Shown: positions 27,737-36,575, numbered from the stretch's first letter. The stretch is DNA of 64,000 nt from Propionibacteriales bacterium (GCA_026392455.1 JAPLCB010000004.1:1-64000), one strand, 5' to 3'. A program made the numbers and translations. The notes: generated by a model from the sequence alone, not told the origin.

Positions 27737-27753
27737 ACGTACCAACGGTATGT
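27737..27753. promoter_or_regulatory. imperfect palindrome, probable TetR operator
   Basis: ACGTACC-AAC-GGTATGT, 7-bp arms with one mismatch. It lies between the divergent TetR gene and the unknown gene, just downstream of CATACT (27725–27730), a possible -10 for the rightward gene. The location fits repression by the neighbouring TetR protein. Confidence 0.5.
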
Positions 27754-27771
27754 GAAGAAAGGATGTGGACC

Positions 27772-28317
27772 ATGACCTGGAACGCTTTCCATCACCGTGG
27801 AGAAATCCTCCAAGCCGTGATCGACGCAGCGGACTCCCGTCTCGACGGGATCCTGCCCATGGACATTCCGGGGGTCCCCGAGACCTTCGCGAGTGAACTC
27901 GACCTGATCGGTGCCCTCGCCCTGAAGTGGCACGCCCGGCTCTCGGGCAACATCGAGCGCGAGCTCATGGCACAGCCCCTGGACCTCGAGGCTGCGATCA
28001 GCAACGCCTGGCGCGTCAGCAGCCACGAGGCTCCTGGCATCCGGTTGATCATCGACCACTACACCGAGTCGCCCAGCGACCCGGAGATGGCCGCTGCTCT
28101 CTCCCGGGCGCAGGAGCGCGAGTGGCTCAAGCTGGCCTCCGCGGCCGGTCTGGCCAGTGACAACAGCGCCCCGGCGATCCGTGCCGGTGAGCGTGTCACC
28201 CGTAATGCCCGTGTGGGTCTGCCGGCCCCGGTGCCGAGGACCGCGGGCGCCCCGACTGTCGACGTTGTGGACTCTCCCTCCCTCGTCGATCGGATCCGGG
28301 CGGTTCTCGCCGCCTGA
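27772..28317 (+). CDS. hypothetical protein, unknown function
   Basis: A 181-residue soluble protein I do not recognise. The sequence is helical in appearance (FHHRGEILQAVIDAADSRLDG, key part RGEILQAVIDAA; ELDLIGALALKWHARLSGNIE, key part LALKWHARLSGNI), with no signal peptide or Cys pair, and ends in a Pro/Ala-rich linker plus SPSLVDRIRAVLAA. The start at 27772 has AGAAAGGA 9 nt upstream; an in-frame ATG at 27763 is possible. It has its own operator-like palindrome and a strong terminator, so it is a single-gene unit. Confidence 0.7.
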   Translation: MTWNAFHHRGEILQAVIDAADSRLDGILPMDIPGVPETFASELDLIGALALKWHARLSGNIERELMAQPLDLEAAISNAWRVSSHEAPGIRLIIDHYTESPSDPEMAAALSRAQEREWLKLASAAGLASDNSAPAIRAGERVTRNARVGLPAPVPRTAGAPTVDVVDSPSLVDRIRAVLAA

Positions 28318-28333
28318 TCCCACTCCCACGGCG

Positions 28334-28379
28334 ATCCCCGGGCCTCTCCCTCCCTCTGAGGTCCGGGGATTCGTCTTTT
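28334..28379 (+). terminator. intrinsic terminator
   Basis: A 13-bp stem (ATCCCCGGGCCTC with GAGGTCCGGGGAT, one mismatch), an 11-nt loop and then TCGTCTTTT. This is the best Rho-independent terminator in the window and ends the unknown gene at 27772–28317. Confidence 0.85.
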
Positions 28380-28421
28380 CCAGAAGTCGGTGCTCTCGCA
28401 GGAGGGTGGCAGGATGGAGAC

Positions 28422-29000
28422 ATGGATCCGGCGCCGGGGCACTTGCTGATCGCGTCTCCGACGCTGGACGACCCGCACTTCGCCCGCACGATCGTGCTGC
28501 TGCTGGACGCCGGCCACGACGGCGCTCTCGGTGTGATCCTGAACCGGCCGTCCGAGGTCCCGGTCGGCGAGGTCCTCGCCGGTTGGGGTGAGGTGGTCTC
28601 CGGACCCGGAGTGCTCTTCCAGGGCGGGCCCGTGGAGACCGACAGCGCGTTGGCGATCGCCGACGTGGCTGCCGCCGAGGGTGCCCCGGGCGCGTCGGAC
28701 GAGGACGAGCCGGTCGGCTGGCGGCGGGTTTTCGACGACGTCGGGATGGTCGACCTCGATGTTCCGGTCGAGCTGGTCGCGCCCGCGTTGCGCGGGCTGC
28801 GGATCTTTGCCGGGTACGCCGGCTGGTCGGCCGGACAGCTCGAGGACGAGATCGCCGAGGGCGCCTGGTACGTCGTCCCGAGCGAGACCCGGGATGCCTT
28901 CCAGACGCACCCGGACCGGCTCTGGGCCGAGGTGCTGAGGCGTCAGGGCGGCCAGCTCGCGATGCTCGCGACGATGCCGGTCGAGCCCAACCTGAACTGA
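28422..29000 (+). CDS. YqgE/AlgH family protein (UPF0301)
   Basis: A 192-residue protein of the YqgE/AlgH family. GHLLIASPTLDDPHFARTIVLL at the start, GALGVILNRPSE near residue 36, FQGGPVE near 67 and LRIFAGYAGWSAGQLEDEIAEGAWYVV (key part FAGYAGWSAGQLEDE) near 127 are diagnostic. The biochemical function is not established. CAGGAT lies 6 nt before the ATG, so the mRNA may be leaderless, although the first -10 base is C instead of T. Confidence 0.9.
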   Translation: MDPAPGHLLIASPTLDDPHFARTIVLLLDAGHDGALGVILNRPSEVPVGEVLAGWGEVVSGPGVLFQGGPVETDSALAIADVAAAEGAPGASDEDEPVGWRRVFDDVGMVDLDVPVELVAPALRGLRIFAGYAGWSAGQLEDEIAEGAWYVVPSETRDAFQTHPDRLWAEVLRRQGGQLAMLATMPVEPNLN

Positions 29001-29024
29001 GCCGATCCGCAGGTCGAGTCGGGC

Positions 29025-29030
29025 TAGGAT
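29025..29030 (+). promoter_or_regulatory. -10 element, leaderless DUF3039 gene
   Basis: TAGGAT followed by 6 nt and the ATG at 29037; no ribosome site lies between them. Confidence 0.6.
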
Positions 29031-29036
29031 GCGCAG

Positions 29037-29321
29037 ATGGGTACGGACACGCCACGCATCGGTTTCGGGACCGACGTCCTCGAGGACGAGCGGGTCGTCA
29101 CGGACCCCGTCAGCACCGAGGCGGGTGATCACGAGCGGTTCTCGCACTACGTCCCCAAGGACAAGCTGATGGAGGCGATGGTCAACGGCACGCCGGTGAT
29201 CGCGCTCTGCGGCAAGGTCTGGGTGCCGAGCCGCGACCCGCAGAAGTTCCCGGTCTGCCCGGACTGCCGGGAGATCTGGGACGGCATGAACGACGACGGC
29301 GCCGAAGGTGGACCTGAGTGA
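29037..29321 (+). CDS. DUF3039 protein
   Basis: A 94-residue actinobacterial protein. HERFSHYVPKDKLMEAMVNG (split as HERFSHYVPK and DKLMEAMVNG), then ALCGKVWVPSRDPQKFPVCPDC, define the family. Cys at LCG and the CPDC pair suggest a zinc ribbon. The function is unknown. It overlaps the secreted metalloprotease gene by 4 bp and precedes a helicase; the DUF3039–helicase neighbourhood appears conserved in relatives from memory. Confidence 0.85.
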   Translation: MGTDTPRIGFGTDVLEDERVVTDPVSTEAGDHERFSHYVPKDKLMEAMVNGTPVIALCGKVWVPSRDPQKFPVCPDCREIWDGMNDDGAEGGPE

Positions 29322-30307
29322 TCCGCTCGATCCCTGCGGCGCTCCTCCTGTCGCTGTGCCTGCTGGCTGCCCCGGTGGTGGGAGCGCCCGCCACCGCGTC
29401 GGGTGCCGTGGTCTGCGCTGACGGCGTCGGCGCCGCGCGCGGATCGTTCGCGCACGACCCCCTGACAGCGACCCCGGCCGTCAAGGCGAGCGTCGAGCGC
29501 GAGGTGGCCGCCGAGACCCGGGCCCGTCGCGCCCGGTCAGCACGTACCGGCGCTGACCCGCTGCCGGCCCAGATCGTCGTTCCGGTCCGGATCCACATCA
29601 TCCACGGCAAGCACGCCCGGGACCGAGCCGTCACCCGCAACGACGCTCGCAAGATGTTCTACACCCTGCGCGCCGGCTTCAACGGAGCCCAGGACCCGAC
29701 GATGACGCCCACCGGGATCCGCTTCGAGCTGCGCCCGATCAGCGTGACCCGCAACGACCGGTGGTTCCACGCGAGTCCGGGCAGCAAGGCCGACCGGGAG
29801 ATGCACCGGTCCCTGCACAGCGGTGTGCGCCGGTCGCTGAACATCTACCTGAACAACCTCACCTTCGACGGGGGCACGTTGCTGGGCATCGCCCGGTTCC
29901 CCTGGCTGGCCGGTGCTTACCCGCTGCTGGACGGGGTGACGATCAACGTCGAGTCGCTCCCCGGCGGTCGGGCCCGTGGGTACAACCTCGGCGACACCGT
30001 GATCCACGAGACCGGTCACTGGTTCGGGTTGTTCCACACGTTCGAGGGCGGCTGCGAGAGCCCGGGTGACTACGTGAACGACACTGCTCCGGAGGCAGAG
30101 CCGAGCTTCGAGTGCGACCTGACCCGGGACACCTGTCCGACGGATCTGCCGGCCGGCTGGGTTGAGGGCGACCCGGAGCCGGAGCCGGTGCTCGACCCGG
30201 TGCGCAACTTCATGGACTACTCGTACGACACCTGCATGAACCACTTCACCCCCGACCAGCGGACCCGCGCCGTCACCCTCTTCATGCGCTACCGGTACGG
30301 GCGTTGA
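29318..30307 (+). CDS. secreted zinc metalloprotease, M43 (pappalysin)-like
   Basis: A 329-residue secreted protease. The signal peptide is at residues 1–27. The zinc site HETGHWFGLFH (HExxHxxGxxH) lies near residue 229, with the Met-turn NFMDYSYDTCMN near 298, as in M43 metzincins. Conserved Cys around CESPGD, FECD, DTCP and DTC support disulfides. A short pro-region (~residues 28–85) is likely. GTG start overlaps DUF3039; the stop overlaps the helicase TTG. Confidence 0.85.
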   Translation: MIRSIPAALLLSLCLLAAPVVGAPATASGAVVCADGVGAARGSFAHDPLTATPAVKASVEREVAAETRARRARSARTGADPLPAQIVVPVRIHIIHGKHARDRAVTRNDARKMFYTLRAGFNGAQDPTMTPTGIRFELRPISVTRNDRWFHASPGSKADREMHRSLHSGVRRSLNIYLNNLTFDGGTLLGIARFPWLAGAYPLLDGVTINVESLPGGRARGYNLGDTVIHETGHWFGLFHTFEGGCESPGDYVNDTAPEAEPSFECDLTRDTCPTDLPAGWVEGDPEPEPVLDPVRNFMDYSYDTCMNHFTPDQRTRAVTLFMRYRYGR

Positions 30308-32118
30308 GCAGCGACCTCTTCTCGTCGGACGATGCGCCTGCTCCGCTGGACAAGATCTCGCCGGCGTACCCGGCACGAGCCGCGTGGGGCACGGCGACCA
30401 GTCTGCGTGCCTGGCAGTCCGAGGCGATCGCCCAGTACTTCGGCTCGGACCCGCGGGACTTCCTCGCGGTGGCGACCCCCGGCGCCGGCAAGACGACCTT
30501 CGCGCTGACCATCGCCGCCGAGCTGCTCTCCCGCCGGATCATCGACCGGGTCACGGTGGTGGCCCCGACCGAGCACCTCAAGACCCAGTGGGCCCAGGCC
30601 GCGGCCAAGGTCGGGATCCCGATCGATCCGACCTACTCGGGCGGGAAGGGCAGGACCAGCGGGGACTACGTCGGCATCGCGGTCACCTACGCCGGCGTGG
30701 CAGCCAACCCGCTGGCGATGCGGATCCGGACCGAACGGTTCAAGACCCTGGTGATCCTCGACGAGATCCACCACGCCGGTGACGCCCGGTCCTGGGGGGA
30801 GGCGATCCGGGAAGCCTTCGAACCGGCCCGCCGGCGACTCGCGCTGACCGGGACGCCGTTCCGGTCCGACATCAACCCGATCCCCTTCGTGAACTACCAG
30901 CCTGACAGCGACGGGGTTCCGCGTTCGGTGGCCGACTACAGCTACGGGTACGGTCCGGCGTTGCGCGACCACGTGGTGCGACCGGTGCTCTTCTGGGCGT
31001 ACGGCGGCGATCTGCAGTGGCGCACCCGGGCCGGCGACGAGGTCTCGGCGCGGTTGGGTGAGCCGCTGACCAAGGACCTGGCCGCCCAGGCCCTGCGGAC
31101 GGCCCTGGATCCGCGGGGGTCGTGGATCGAGTCCGTCCTGGAGGCTGCCGACAAGCGGCTCTCCGAGGTGCGCAAGAACGTGCCGGACGCCGGTGGGCTG
31201 GTGATCGCCAGCGACCAGGACTCCGCACGCGCCTACGCGGCCGTGCTCGCAGCGGTCGCGGGGGAGAAGCCGACCGTGGTGCTCTCCGACGAGAAGGCGG
31301 CCTCCAAGCGGATCGAGAAGTTCGCCGAGGACGGTTCCCGCTGGATGGTCGCGGTGCGGATGGTCTCCGAGGGTGTCGACGTCCCGCGGCTGGCGGTGGG
31401 GGTCTACGCCACCAACACCGGGACGCCGCTCTTCTTCGCCCAGGCGATCGGGCGGTTCGTCCGGTCGCGGAGCCGGGGGGAGACCGCTTCGATCTTCCTG
31501 CCGTCGAGTCCGTCGCTGCTCGGCTTCGCCTCCGAGATGGAGCTCGAGCGTGATCACGTGCTGGGTCGCAAGGTCAGCGACGAAGGCGACATCTTCGCCG
31601 CTGAGGACGCGATGATGCGCGAGGCCCAAGCGGGCGACGCGGCGTCCGACGAGCTGGACTCGCTGCCCTTCGAGGCGCTCGGCTCGAGTGCGACCTTCGC
31701 CCACGTCCTCTACGACGGTGCCGAGTTCGGGCACGCGGGGGAGGTGCACGTCGGCTCGGACGAGGAGATGGACTTCCTGGGGATCCCAGGTCTGCTCGAG
31801 CCGGACCAGGTGCGCAGCCTGCTGCAGGGCCGGCAGAAGCAGCGTCGGGACCTGAACGAGGAGCTGCGCACCGCCGACGGTGCGCGCTCGGTCGAGGAGG
31901 GGAGGGATGTCGCGGCGCACGAACGGCTGGCGATCCTCCGCCGCGAGCTCAACGGCCTGGTCGCGGCCTGGAACCACCGGACCGGCCAGCCGCACGGGGT
32001 CACCCACGCTGCGTTGCGCAAGGACTGCGGTGGTCCGCCCGCTGCGGTGGCGACCGCGGCCCAGCTGCAGGCCCGGATCGACCGGGTCCGGGAGTGGGCG
32101 ACCCGGAAGTCGTCCTAG
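30304..32118 (+). CDS. DEAD/DEAH-box helicase (SF2)
   Basis: A 604-residue superfamily 2 helicase. Walker A TPGAGKTTFALTIA near residue 58, DEIH box VILDEIHHAGD near 150, motif III ALTGTPFRSD near 180, and C-terminal motifs VRMVSEGVDVPRL near 352 and QAIGRFVRSRS near 380. The C-terminal ~150 residues are a family-specific extension. The nucleic-acid substrate is unknown; it resembles the helicase typically encoded beside DUF3039. The start is TTG at 30304, overlapping the protease stop. Confidence 0.88.
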   Translation: MSSDLFSSDDAPAPLDKISPAYPARAAWGTATSLRAWQSEAIAQYFGSDPRDFLAVATPGAGKTTFALTIAAELLSRRIIDRVTVVAPTEHLKTQWAQAAAKVGIPIDPTYSGGKGRTSGDYVGIAVTYAGVAANPLAMRIRTERFKTLVILDEIHHAGDARSWGEAIREAFEPARRRLALTGTPFRSDINPIPFVNYQPDSDGVPRSVADYSYGYGPALRDHVVRPVLFWAYGGDLQWRTRAGDEVSARLGEPLTKDLAAQALRTALDPRGSWIESVLEAADKRLSEVRKNVPDAGGLVIASDQDSARAYAAVLAAVAGEKPTVVLSDEKAASKRIEKFAEDGSRWMVAVRMVSEGVDVPRLAVGVYATNTGTPLFFAQAIGRFVRSRSRGETASIFLPSSPSLLGFASEMELERDHVLGRKVSDEGDIFAAEDAMMREAQAGDAASDELDSLPFEALGSSATFAHVLYDGAEFGHAGEVHVGSDEEMDFLGIPGLLEPDQVRSLLQGRQKQRRDLNEELRTADGARSVEEGRDVAAHERLAILRRELNGLVAAWNHRTGQPHGVTHAALRKDCGGPPAAVATAAQLQARIDRVREWATRKSS

Positions 32119-32128
32119 CGGCCGGACC

Positions 32129-32176
32129 AGGCGCACAGGCGCACAGGCGCACAGGTGCACAGGCGCACAGGTGCGG
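32129..32176 (+). repeat. 8-bp tandem repeat, six copies
   Basis: AGGCGCAC repeated six times, with AGGTGCAC as the fourth copy and AGGTGCGG as the last. It fills the gap between the convergent helicase and TetR-like genes. It may form weak secondary structure but has no U-tract. Copy number is probably variable. Confidence 0.85.
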
Positions 32177-32212
32177 TCGGGGGTGGTTGGGGGTTGGTCG
32201 TACCTCGGGGAT

Positions 32213-32824
32213 CTAGGCGGTGCGAGTCGGGCGCCGTCCCCGGAGCTCCACGAACTGCTGCTCGAGATGCCGGCGCACCATCGGGACACACTCGTCGGCC
32301 CGGATCATTCCGGTGCAGACGCTCTCGGTCGCTCCGACCACGAGGGCGACGAGCCGGAGGACCTCGAAGCCGCGGGCGGCGTCTGGTAGCTCCTCCGGGA
32401 CGGCGCGATCGGCGAGAGCCGCGAGGAGTACCTGACCACTGCTCTCGGCGGAGCGGGCCCAGTCGGCGTCGGGGAACCCGCGGAGGAGAAGGCGCCTGGC
32501 ACTGGCGTCCTCCGCACGTTCGGGCGTGCACGGAAGCGACCGGAGGATCTCGTTCCACGCAGCTGCTCGGGCGTCCCCGCGGGGTAGCTCGCCGGGTACA
32601 GGCTGGCCGAGGCGCGCCCGTTCTCTGCGGTCGAGAAGCTGCATCCCCAGGCGCGGAAGGTGGACCGCAGAGGGCATGAGACGCCGGAGCGTCATGACCG
32701 AGACTCCTACCTCCGAGGAGACCGCGGGGTAGCTGATGCGGCGCGTGCCGTCCCGGAGCGTGATCGTGAGGACGGCCTGACGCATCTCGTCGAACCGGTC
32801 GGAGTAGTCAGCGAGCTTCGACAT
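32213..32824 (-). CDS. TetR-like regulator, divergent sequence
   Basis: A 203-residue protein of TetR size. The N-terminus FDEMRQAVLTITLRDGTRRISYPAVSSEVGVSVMTLRRLMPSAV (key parts RISYPAVSSEVGVSVMTLRRL) reads as a helix-turn-helix near residues 28–52. The typical aromatic end of the recognition helix (YxYF) is replaced by LRRLMP. The C-terminal domain is uncharacterised. The call rests on architecture, so treat it as probable. Confidence 0.6.
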   Translation of the reverse strand: MSKLADYSDRFDEMRQAVLTITLRDGTRRISYPAVSSEVGVSVMTLRRLMPSAVHLPRLGMQLLDRRERARLGQPVPGELPRGDARAAAWNEILRSLPCTPERAEDASARRLLLRGFPDADWARSAESSGQVLLAALADRAVPEELPDAARGFEVLRLVALVVGATESVCTGMIRADECVPMVRRHLEQQFVELRGRRPTRTA

Positions 32825-32952
32825 GAGCCCTTCCTACCCGCGGGCGCCGACGGTTCTGTGCGTGAGCGGCTCCCTGCCGGACGAACAACCCTCAATTACT
32901 TTTCTGATACGCCGGGGTAACAGAAACGAAAATCGGGGTGGGTCGGTGCGGA

Positions 32953-33363
32953 CTAGAACGGTGGGGCGCCGAGGCCGGTGATCCGGAACCTGCCCCAGGG
33001 ATCGACGTCGGCAACCTTGCCGGCGGCGACGCCGTGCGGTGTCCGGAGTGCAACGGTGGCTCCCGAGCGGTGCCGTGCGACGAGGTCCTCGCTGGCATCG
33101 ATCCGGCCGTACCAGTGGAACCTGCCGTCGATCGGCTGGAAGTGACCGCGCAGCTGCACCTGGACGCTGATCGCGGTCGCGCCGCCGGCCTCGAGAACCT
33201 CGGCAGGGCCGGTGTACGCCTCGCCGGTCTCGTGCTGGCCGGTCTGGTGCTGGCCGGTGTGGTGCTGGCCTGTCTCGTGCTGGCCTGTCTCGTGCTGGCC
33301 TGTCTCGTGCTGGCCGGTCTCGTGCTGGCCGGTCTCGTGCTGGCCGGCCTGGGGCGCGTCCAT
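32953..33363 (-). CDS. DUF4873 protein with His-rich pentapeptide repeat
   Basis: A 136-residue protein. Residues 1–6 are MDAPQA, residues 7–46 are eight pentapeptides of GQHET type (five exact in a row, then GQHHT, GQHQT, GQHET), followed by the degenerate GEAYT. The rest is a DUF4873 domain (YTGPAEVLEAG, VQVQLRGHFQPIDGRFHWYG, WGRFRITGLG). DUF4873 is elsewhere found near or fused to oxygenases. The ATG overlaps the TetR stop by one base (TGATG), so the two are coupled. Metal binding by the His/Glu tract is my inference. Confidence 0.8.
   Translation of the reverse strand: MDAPQAGQHETGQHETGQHETGQHETGQHETGQHHTGQHQTGQHETGEAYTGPAEVLEAGGATAISVQVQLRGHFQPIDGRFHWYGRIDASEDLVARHRSGATVALRTPHGVAAGKVADVDPWGRFRITGLGAPPF
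33226..33345 (-). repeat. 15-bp coding tandem repeat (GQHET)8
   Basis: Eight head-to-tail 15-bp units within the DUF4873 gene. On the + strand each reads CTCGTGCTGGCCGGT or a close variant; some units carry TGT for GGT, which is silent in the protein. Three-fold periodicity keeps the frame, so unit loss or gain only changes the His-tract length. Confidence 0.9.
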
Positions 33364-34082
33364 CAGGCGTCCTTGCGTCGGGGGGAGGGCTTCTTCGTCG
33401 CCGGCCTGATCAACCGGAGCTCCCCGGTGGAGTCCAACGAGACCCCGTTGTCGGCGGCGAAACCGCTGAAGGCGTGCCAGATGAAGGAGGCCAGGTACGA
33501 CGAGGTCGCCGACCGGCTCATGATGTCGCGGCGCAGATACCACTCGCCGACCGACAGGCCCATCCCGATCAGCCCGTGCGCCCACGGCTCGGCGCCGGCG
33601 GAGTCGATGTTCAGGCGCCGCAGTGCGTCGCCCATCAGCTTGGCGATCGTGGTCGCGATCTCCTCCTTGCCGTCCGCCAGGGGGTCGTCGGCGTTGCGGT
33701 GCTCGACCAGGAGCAGGAAGACCTGTGGGTGCTCGCCGAGGAACTCCAGGTACGCGTCGCAACCGGCGTAGACCCGGTCACGCATGCTCATCGAGCCGCT
33801 GTCGAGCAGCACCGGCACCAGCAGCTCGATCACCTTCGCGGCGCCCCACTGGCCCACGGCCCGGTAGAGATCGTCCTTGTCGGCGAAGTACCGGTAGAGC
33901 ACCGGCTTGCTCACACCTGCCGACGTGGCGATCTGGGCGATCGAGGCGCTCGGTCCGTGGGCGTCGATCGCACTGACCGCTGCTGCCACCAGCTCGGCAC
34001 GACGGGCCTCGCGGTGATCGTCCCACCGGGTGCTCCGGCCGTCGCCGTCCTTGGGGGCCGGGTCCTTGACTCGAGTTGCCAT
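33363..34082 (-). CDS. TetR-family regulator of the diiron oxygenase locus
   Basis: A 239-residue regulator. The HTH spans residues ~28–72 (ELVAAAVSAIDAHGPSASIAQIATSAGVSKPVLYRYFADKDDLYRAV, key parts SASIAQIATSAGVSKPVLYRYF). It is divergent from the diiron oxygenase gene and coupled to the DUF4873 gene downstream. A perfect palindrome lies 22 bp upstream of its ATG, where it should control both directions. Confidence 0.88.
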   Translation of the reverse strand: MATRVKDPAPKDGDGRSTRWDDHREARRAELVAAAVSAIDAHGPSASIAQIATSAGVSKPVLYRYFADKDDLYRAVGQWGAAKVIELLVPVLLDSGSMSMRDRVYAGCDAYLEFLGEHPQVFLLLVEHRNADDPLADGKEEIATTIAKLMGDALRRLNIDSAGAEPWAHGLIGMGLSVGEWYLRRDIMSRSATSSYLASFIWHAFSGFAADNGVSLDSTGELRLIRPATKKPSPRRKDA

Positions 34083-34103
34083 GTGAGTCACCCTACCGGT
34101 ACC

Positions 34104-34120
34104 TGTTACTAGAAGTAACA
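34104..34120. promoter_or_regulatory. perfect palindrome TGTTACT-AGA-AGTAACA, TetR operator
   Basis: Perfect 7-bp arms with a 3-bp centre between the divergent TetR and diiron oxygenase genes. This is the typical size and position of a TetR-family operator. Confidence 0.75.
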
Positions 34121-34146
34121 CCAATGCCGATATCGGAGGAACCGAC

Positions 34147-35049
34147 GTGACCGCGACTCTGGACAACGACAGCCACCTGGTGGAACGCCTGCTCAAGTCC
34201 TCGGCCAAGCAGTCCTACGACCCTGACGTCGACATCGACTGGAGCGCTCCCGCGGTGCCGGGGCTGTGGTTCATGCAGCCCGAGCGGATGTCGCTCTACG
34301 GGACCGCGCTGTGGGACCAGCTCACCCCGGAGCAGCAGATCGAGCTCTCCAAGCACGAGATCGCGTCGATCGCGAGCGTCGGTCTTTGGTTCGAGATCGT
34401 CCTGATGCAGCTGTTGCTCAAGGACGTCTACCGCAACGACCCGACCTCGGCCCGGACCCACTACGAGCTGACCGAGATCGCGGACGAGTGCCGGCACTCG
34501 ACCATGTTCGGACGAGCGATCGGGCACTTCGGGGCGCCGGCGTACGGGCCTCGGCCGGCCGCGCGCAAGATCGGGAACGTGGTCCCCAACCTGCTGCGGG
34601 GCGCGAGCGCCTACGCCGCCACCCTGATCGGCGAGGAGCCGGTGGACCGGTGGCAGCGCGACATGATGCACGACGACCGGATCCAACCGGTGGTCCGGAT
34701 GGTGTCCAGGATCCACGTGGTCGAGGAGGCCCGGCACGTGTCCTTCGCGCGCGACGAGCTGGAGAAGTCCCTGCAGGGGATCTCGAAGCGGGCCCTGAAG
34801 TGGCACCAGTACGTGGTGTCGCAGGCAGCGTTCGTGACGATGCGGTCGCTGGTGCACCCGGATGTGTACAAGTCCGTCGGCATCGACCCGATGGTCGGCC
34901 GCCGGGCAGCACTCGGCAACCCGAACTACCAGGCCTCGATCGCGTGGATGGGCGAGAAGATGATGCCGTACCTGGCCGAGCAGGGCCTGATCCCGACGTC
35001 AGGACGGATCCGGGAGACCTGGCACGACTCGTTCCTGCTGCCGCGCTGA
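34147..35049 (+). CDS. AurF-like diiron oxygenase
   Basis: A 300-residue protein related to AurF, the non-heme diiron N-oxygenase of p-aminobenzoate. Ferritin-like ligands are visible: E in LSKHEIASIASVGLWFE (~residue 82), E/H in ELTEIADECRHSTMFG (~105–118) and E/H in HVVEEARHVSFARDE (~197–208). GTG start with GGAGGA 7–12 nt upstream. It is transcribed divergently from the TetR/DUF4873 pair. The substrate is unknown. Confidence 0.85.
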   Translation: MTATLDNDSHLVERLLKSSAKQSYDPDVDIDWSAPAVPGLWFMQPERMSLYGTALWDQLTPEQQIELSKHEIASIASVGLWFEIVLMQLLLKDVYRNDPTSARTHYELTEIADECRHSTMFGRAIGHFGAPAYGPRPAARKIGNVVPNLLRGASAYAATLIGEEPVDRWQRDMMHDDRIQPVVRMVSRIHVVEEARHVSFARDELEKSLQGISKRALKWHQYVVSQAAFVTMRSLVHPDVYKSVGIDPMVGRRAALGNPNYQASIAWMGEKMMPYLAEQGLIPTSGRIRETWHDSFLLPR

Positions 35050-35053
35050 ATCC

Positions 35054-35785
35054 TCACAGCACCTTCGACAGGAACGCCCGCGTCCGTTCGTGCTGCGGGT
35101 TGCCCAGCACGTCCCGCGGGGCACCCTCCTCCAGGATGACGCCGTCGTCCATGAACACCAGCTTGTCGCCGACCTCGCGGGCGAAACCCATCTCGTGGGT
35201 CACCACCATCATCGTCATGCCCTCGGACGCCAGCTGGCGCATGACGTCCAGGACGTCGCCGACGAGCTCCGGGTCCAGCGCGCTGGTCGGCTCGTCGAAC
35301 AACATCATGTCGGGGTCCATCGACAGGGCGCGGGCGATCGCGACCCGCTGCTGCTGCCCTCCGGAGAGGTGCGCCGGGTAGGCCTCGGACTTCTCGGAGA
35401 GACCGACCTTCTCCAGGTTGGTCCGCGCCACGACCTCGGCCGCGGCCTTGGTGCGCTTCTTCACGCGCCGCTGGGCGATGGTCAGGTTGTCGAGGACCGT
35501 CATGTGCGGGAAGAGGTTGAAGGACTGGAACACCATCCCGATCCGGCTGCGGACAGCGTCGAGGTCGACCTCGGGGTCGGTGATGTCGGTGCCCTCCACC
35601 AGGACGATTCCCGACGTCGGTTCCTCGAGCCGGTTCACGCAGCGCAGCAAGGTGGACTTGCCGGAACCGGACGGTCCGATCACGCAGACGACCTGTCCGT
35701 CCTCGACGGTGAAGTCGATGCCCTTGAGGACCTCGTTGTCACCGAAGGACTTGTGCAGGTCGCGTACCTCGATCGCGGCGGTCAT
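35054..35785 (-). CDS. polar amino acid ABC transporter ATPase (GlnQ-like)
   Basis: A 243-residue ATPase. Walker [21 protein letters not shown] near residue 38, Q-loop [18 protein letters not shown] near 84, signature [15 protein letters not shown] near 140, Walker [16 protein letters not shown] near 160 and [11 protein letters not shown] near 193. All are typical of the glutamine/glutamate importer ATPases. It is the last gene of the leftward operon, 4 bp after the permease. Confidence 0.93.
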   Translation of the reverse strand: MTAAIEVRDLHKSFGDNEVLKGIDFTVEDGQVVCVIGPSGSGKSTLLRCVNRLEEPTSGIVLVEGTDITDPEVDLDAVRSRIGMVFQSFNLFPHMTVLDNLTIAQRRVKKRTKAAAEVVARTNLEKVGLSEKSEAYPAHLSGGQQQRVAIARALSMDPDMMLFDEPTSALDPELVGDVLDVMRQLASEGMTMMVVTHEMGFAREVGDKLVFMDDGVILEEGAPRDVLGNPQHERTRAFLSKVL

Positions 35786-35789
35786 GCGG

Positions 35790-36575
35790 TCACCGTGCCT
35801 TCTTGGTTCGTCGTTCGAGGTACGCCACCAGCTGGGTCAGCGGCAGGGTGATGACCAGGTACAGCACAGCCGCCGCGATCAGCGGAGTGGCGTTGCTCGT
35901 CGTGTTCAGGGCGTCCGAGGAGAAGTTCGTGAGCTCCTTCTGACCGAGGCCCACGCCGGCTACCTGGATCAGCGACGTGTCCTTGAGGAGCAGGACGAAC
36001 TCGTTGGTCAGCGGCGGGATGATGATCCGCACGGCCTGGGGGAGCACGACGGTGAACATGGTCCGGGTCTCGCTCATGCCCAAGGAGCGGGCTGCTTCGA
36101 CCTGCCCCTGGGGCACCGCCTGGATGCCGGCGCGAATCGTCTCTGCCATGTAGGCCGCAGAAACCACGATCAGGGCGGTGATGGCCGCGCCGCGGGCCTC
36201 GCCGGGCAGTGCCGCGCCGAACGCGATCGGAATGGCGAACGCGAACATGATGATCACGATCAGGACCGGCAGGCCGCGGAAGAACTCGATGAACACCGTC
36301 GCCGCCCAGCGGTACGGACCGATCGGCGACAGCTTCATCAAGGCGAGCGCGAAGGCCACCACGAGGCCACCCGTGAACGCGATCGCCGTGTAGAGGACCG
36401 TGTTCTTGGCGCCTTCGAGGAAGATGTCCGGCCAGATCTCGTCGAAGATCTCCCGATCGAGGAAGTTGGTCCGGATCGCCTTCCAGTCAGCGATCAGGAC
36501 CAGCGTCACGACGGCCGCGACGAAGAGCGCGTAGAGCGCTCCGTGTCGCAGCCGCCGTTGGGTGGATCGCTTCAT
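35790..36575 (-). CDS. polar amino acid ABC transporter permease
   Basis: A 261-residue membrane permease of the HisM/GlnP type with about five to six membrane segments. The family motif [19 protein letters not shown] lies near residue 88, and the EAA loop [26 protein letters not shown] (key part EAARSLGMS) near 160. It works with the neighbouring binding protein and ATPase to import a glutamate-like amino acid. Confidence 0.92.
   Translation of the reverse strand: MKRSTQRRLRHGALYALFVAAVVTLVLIADWKAIRTNFLDREIFDEIWPDIFLEGAKNTVLYTAIAFTGGLVVAFALALMKLSPIGPYRWAATVFIEFFRGLPVLIVIIMFAFAIPIAFGAALPGEARGAAITALIVVSAAYMAETIRAGIQAVPQGQVEAARSLGMSETRTMFTVVLPQAVRIIIPPLTNEFVLLLKDTSLIQVAGVGLGQKELTNFSSDALNTTSNATPLIAAAVLYLVITLPLTQLVAYLERRTKKAR

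Noticed and set aside
32938-33771. Open frame on the + strand encoding a hydrophobic AGLVL repeat
   Set aside because: It is the antisense reading of the 15-bp repeat in the DUF4873 gene and of the TetR gene. The minus-strand proteins are recognisable families with coupled start and stop.
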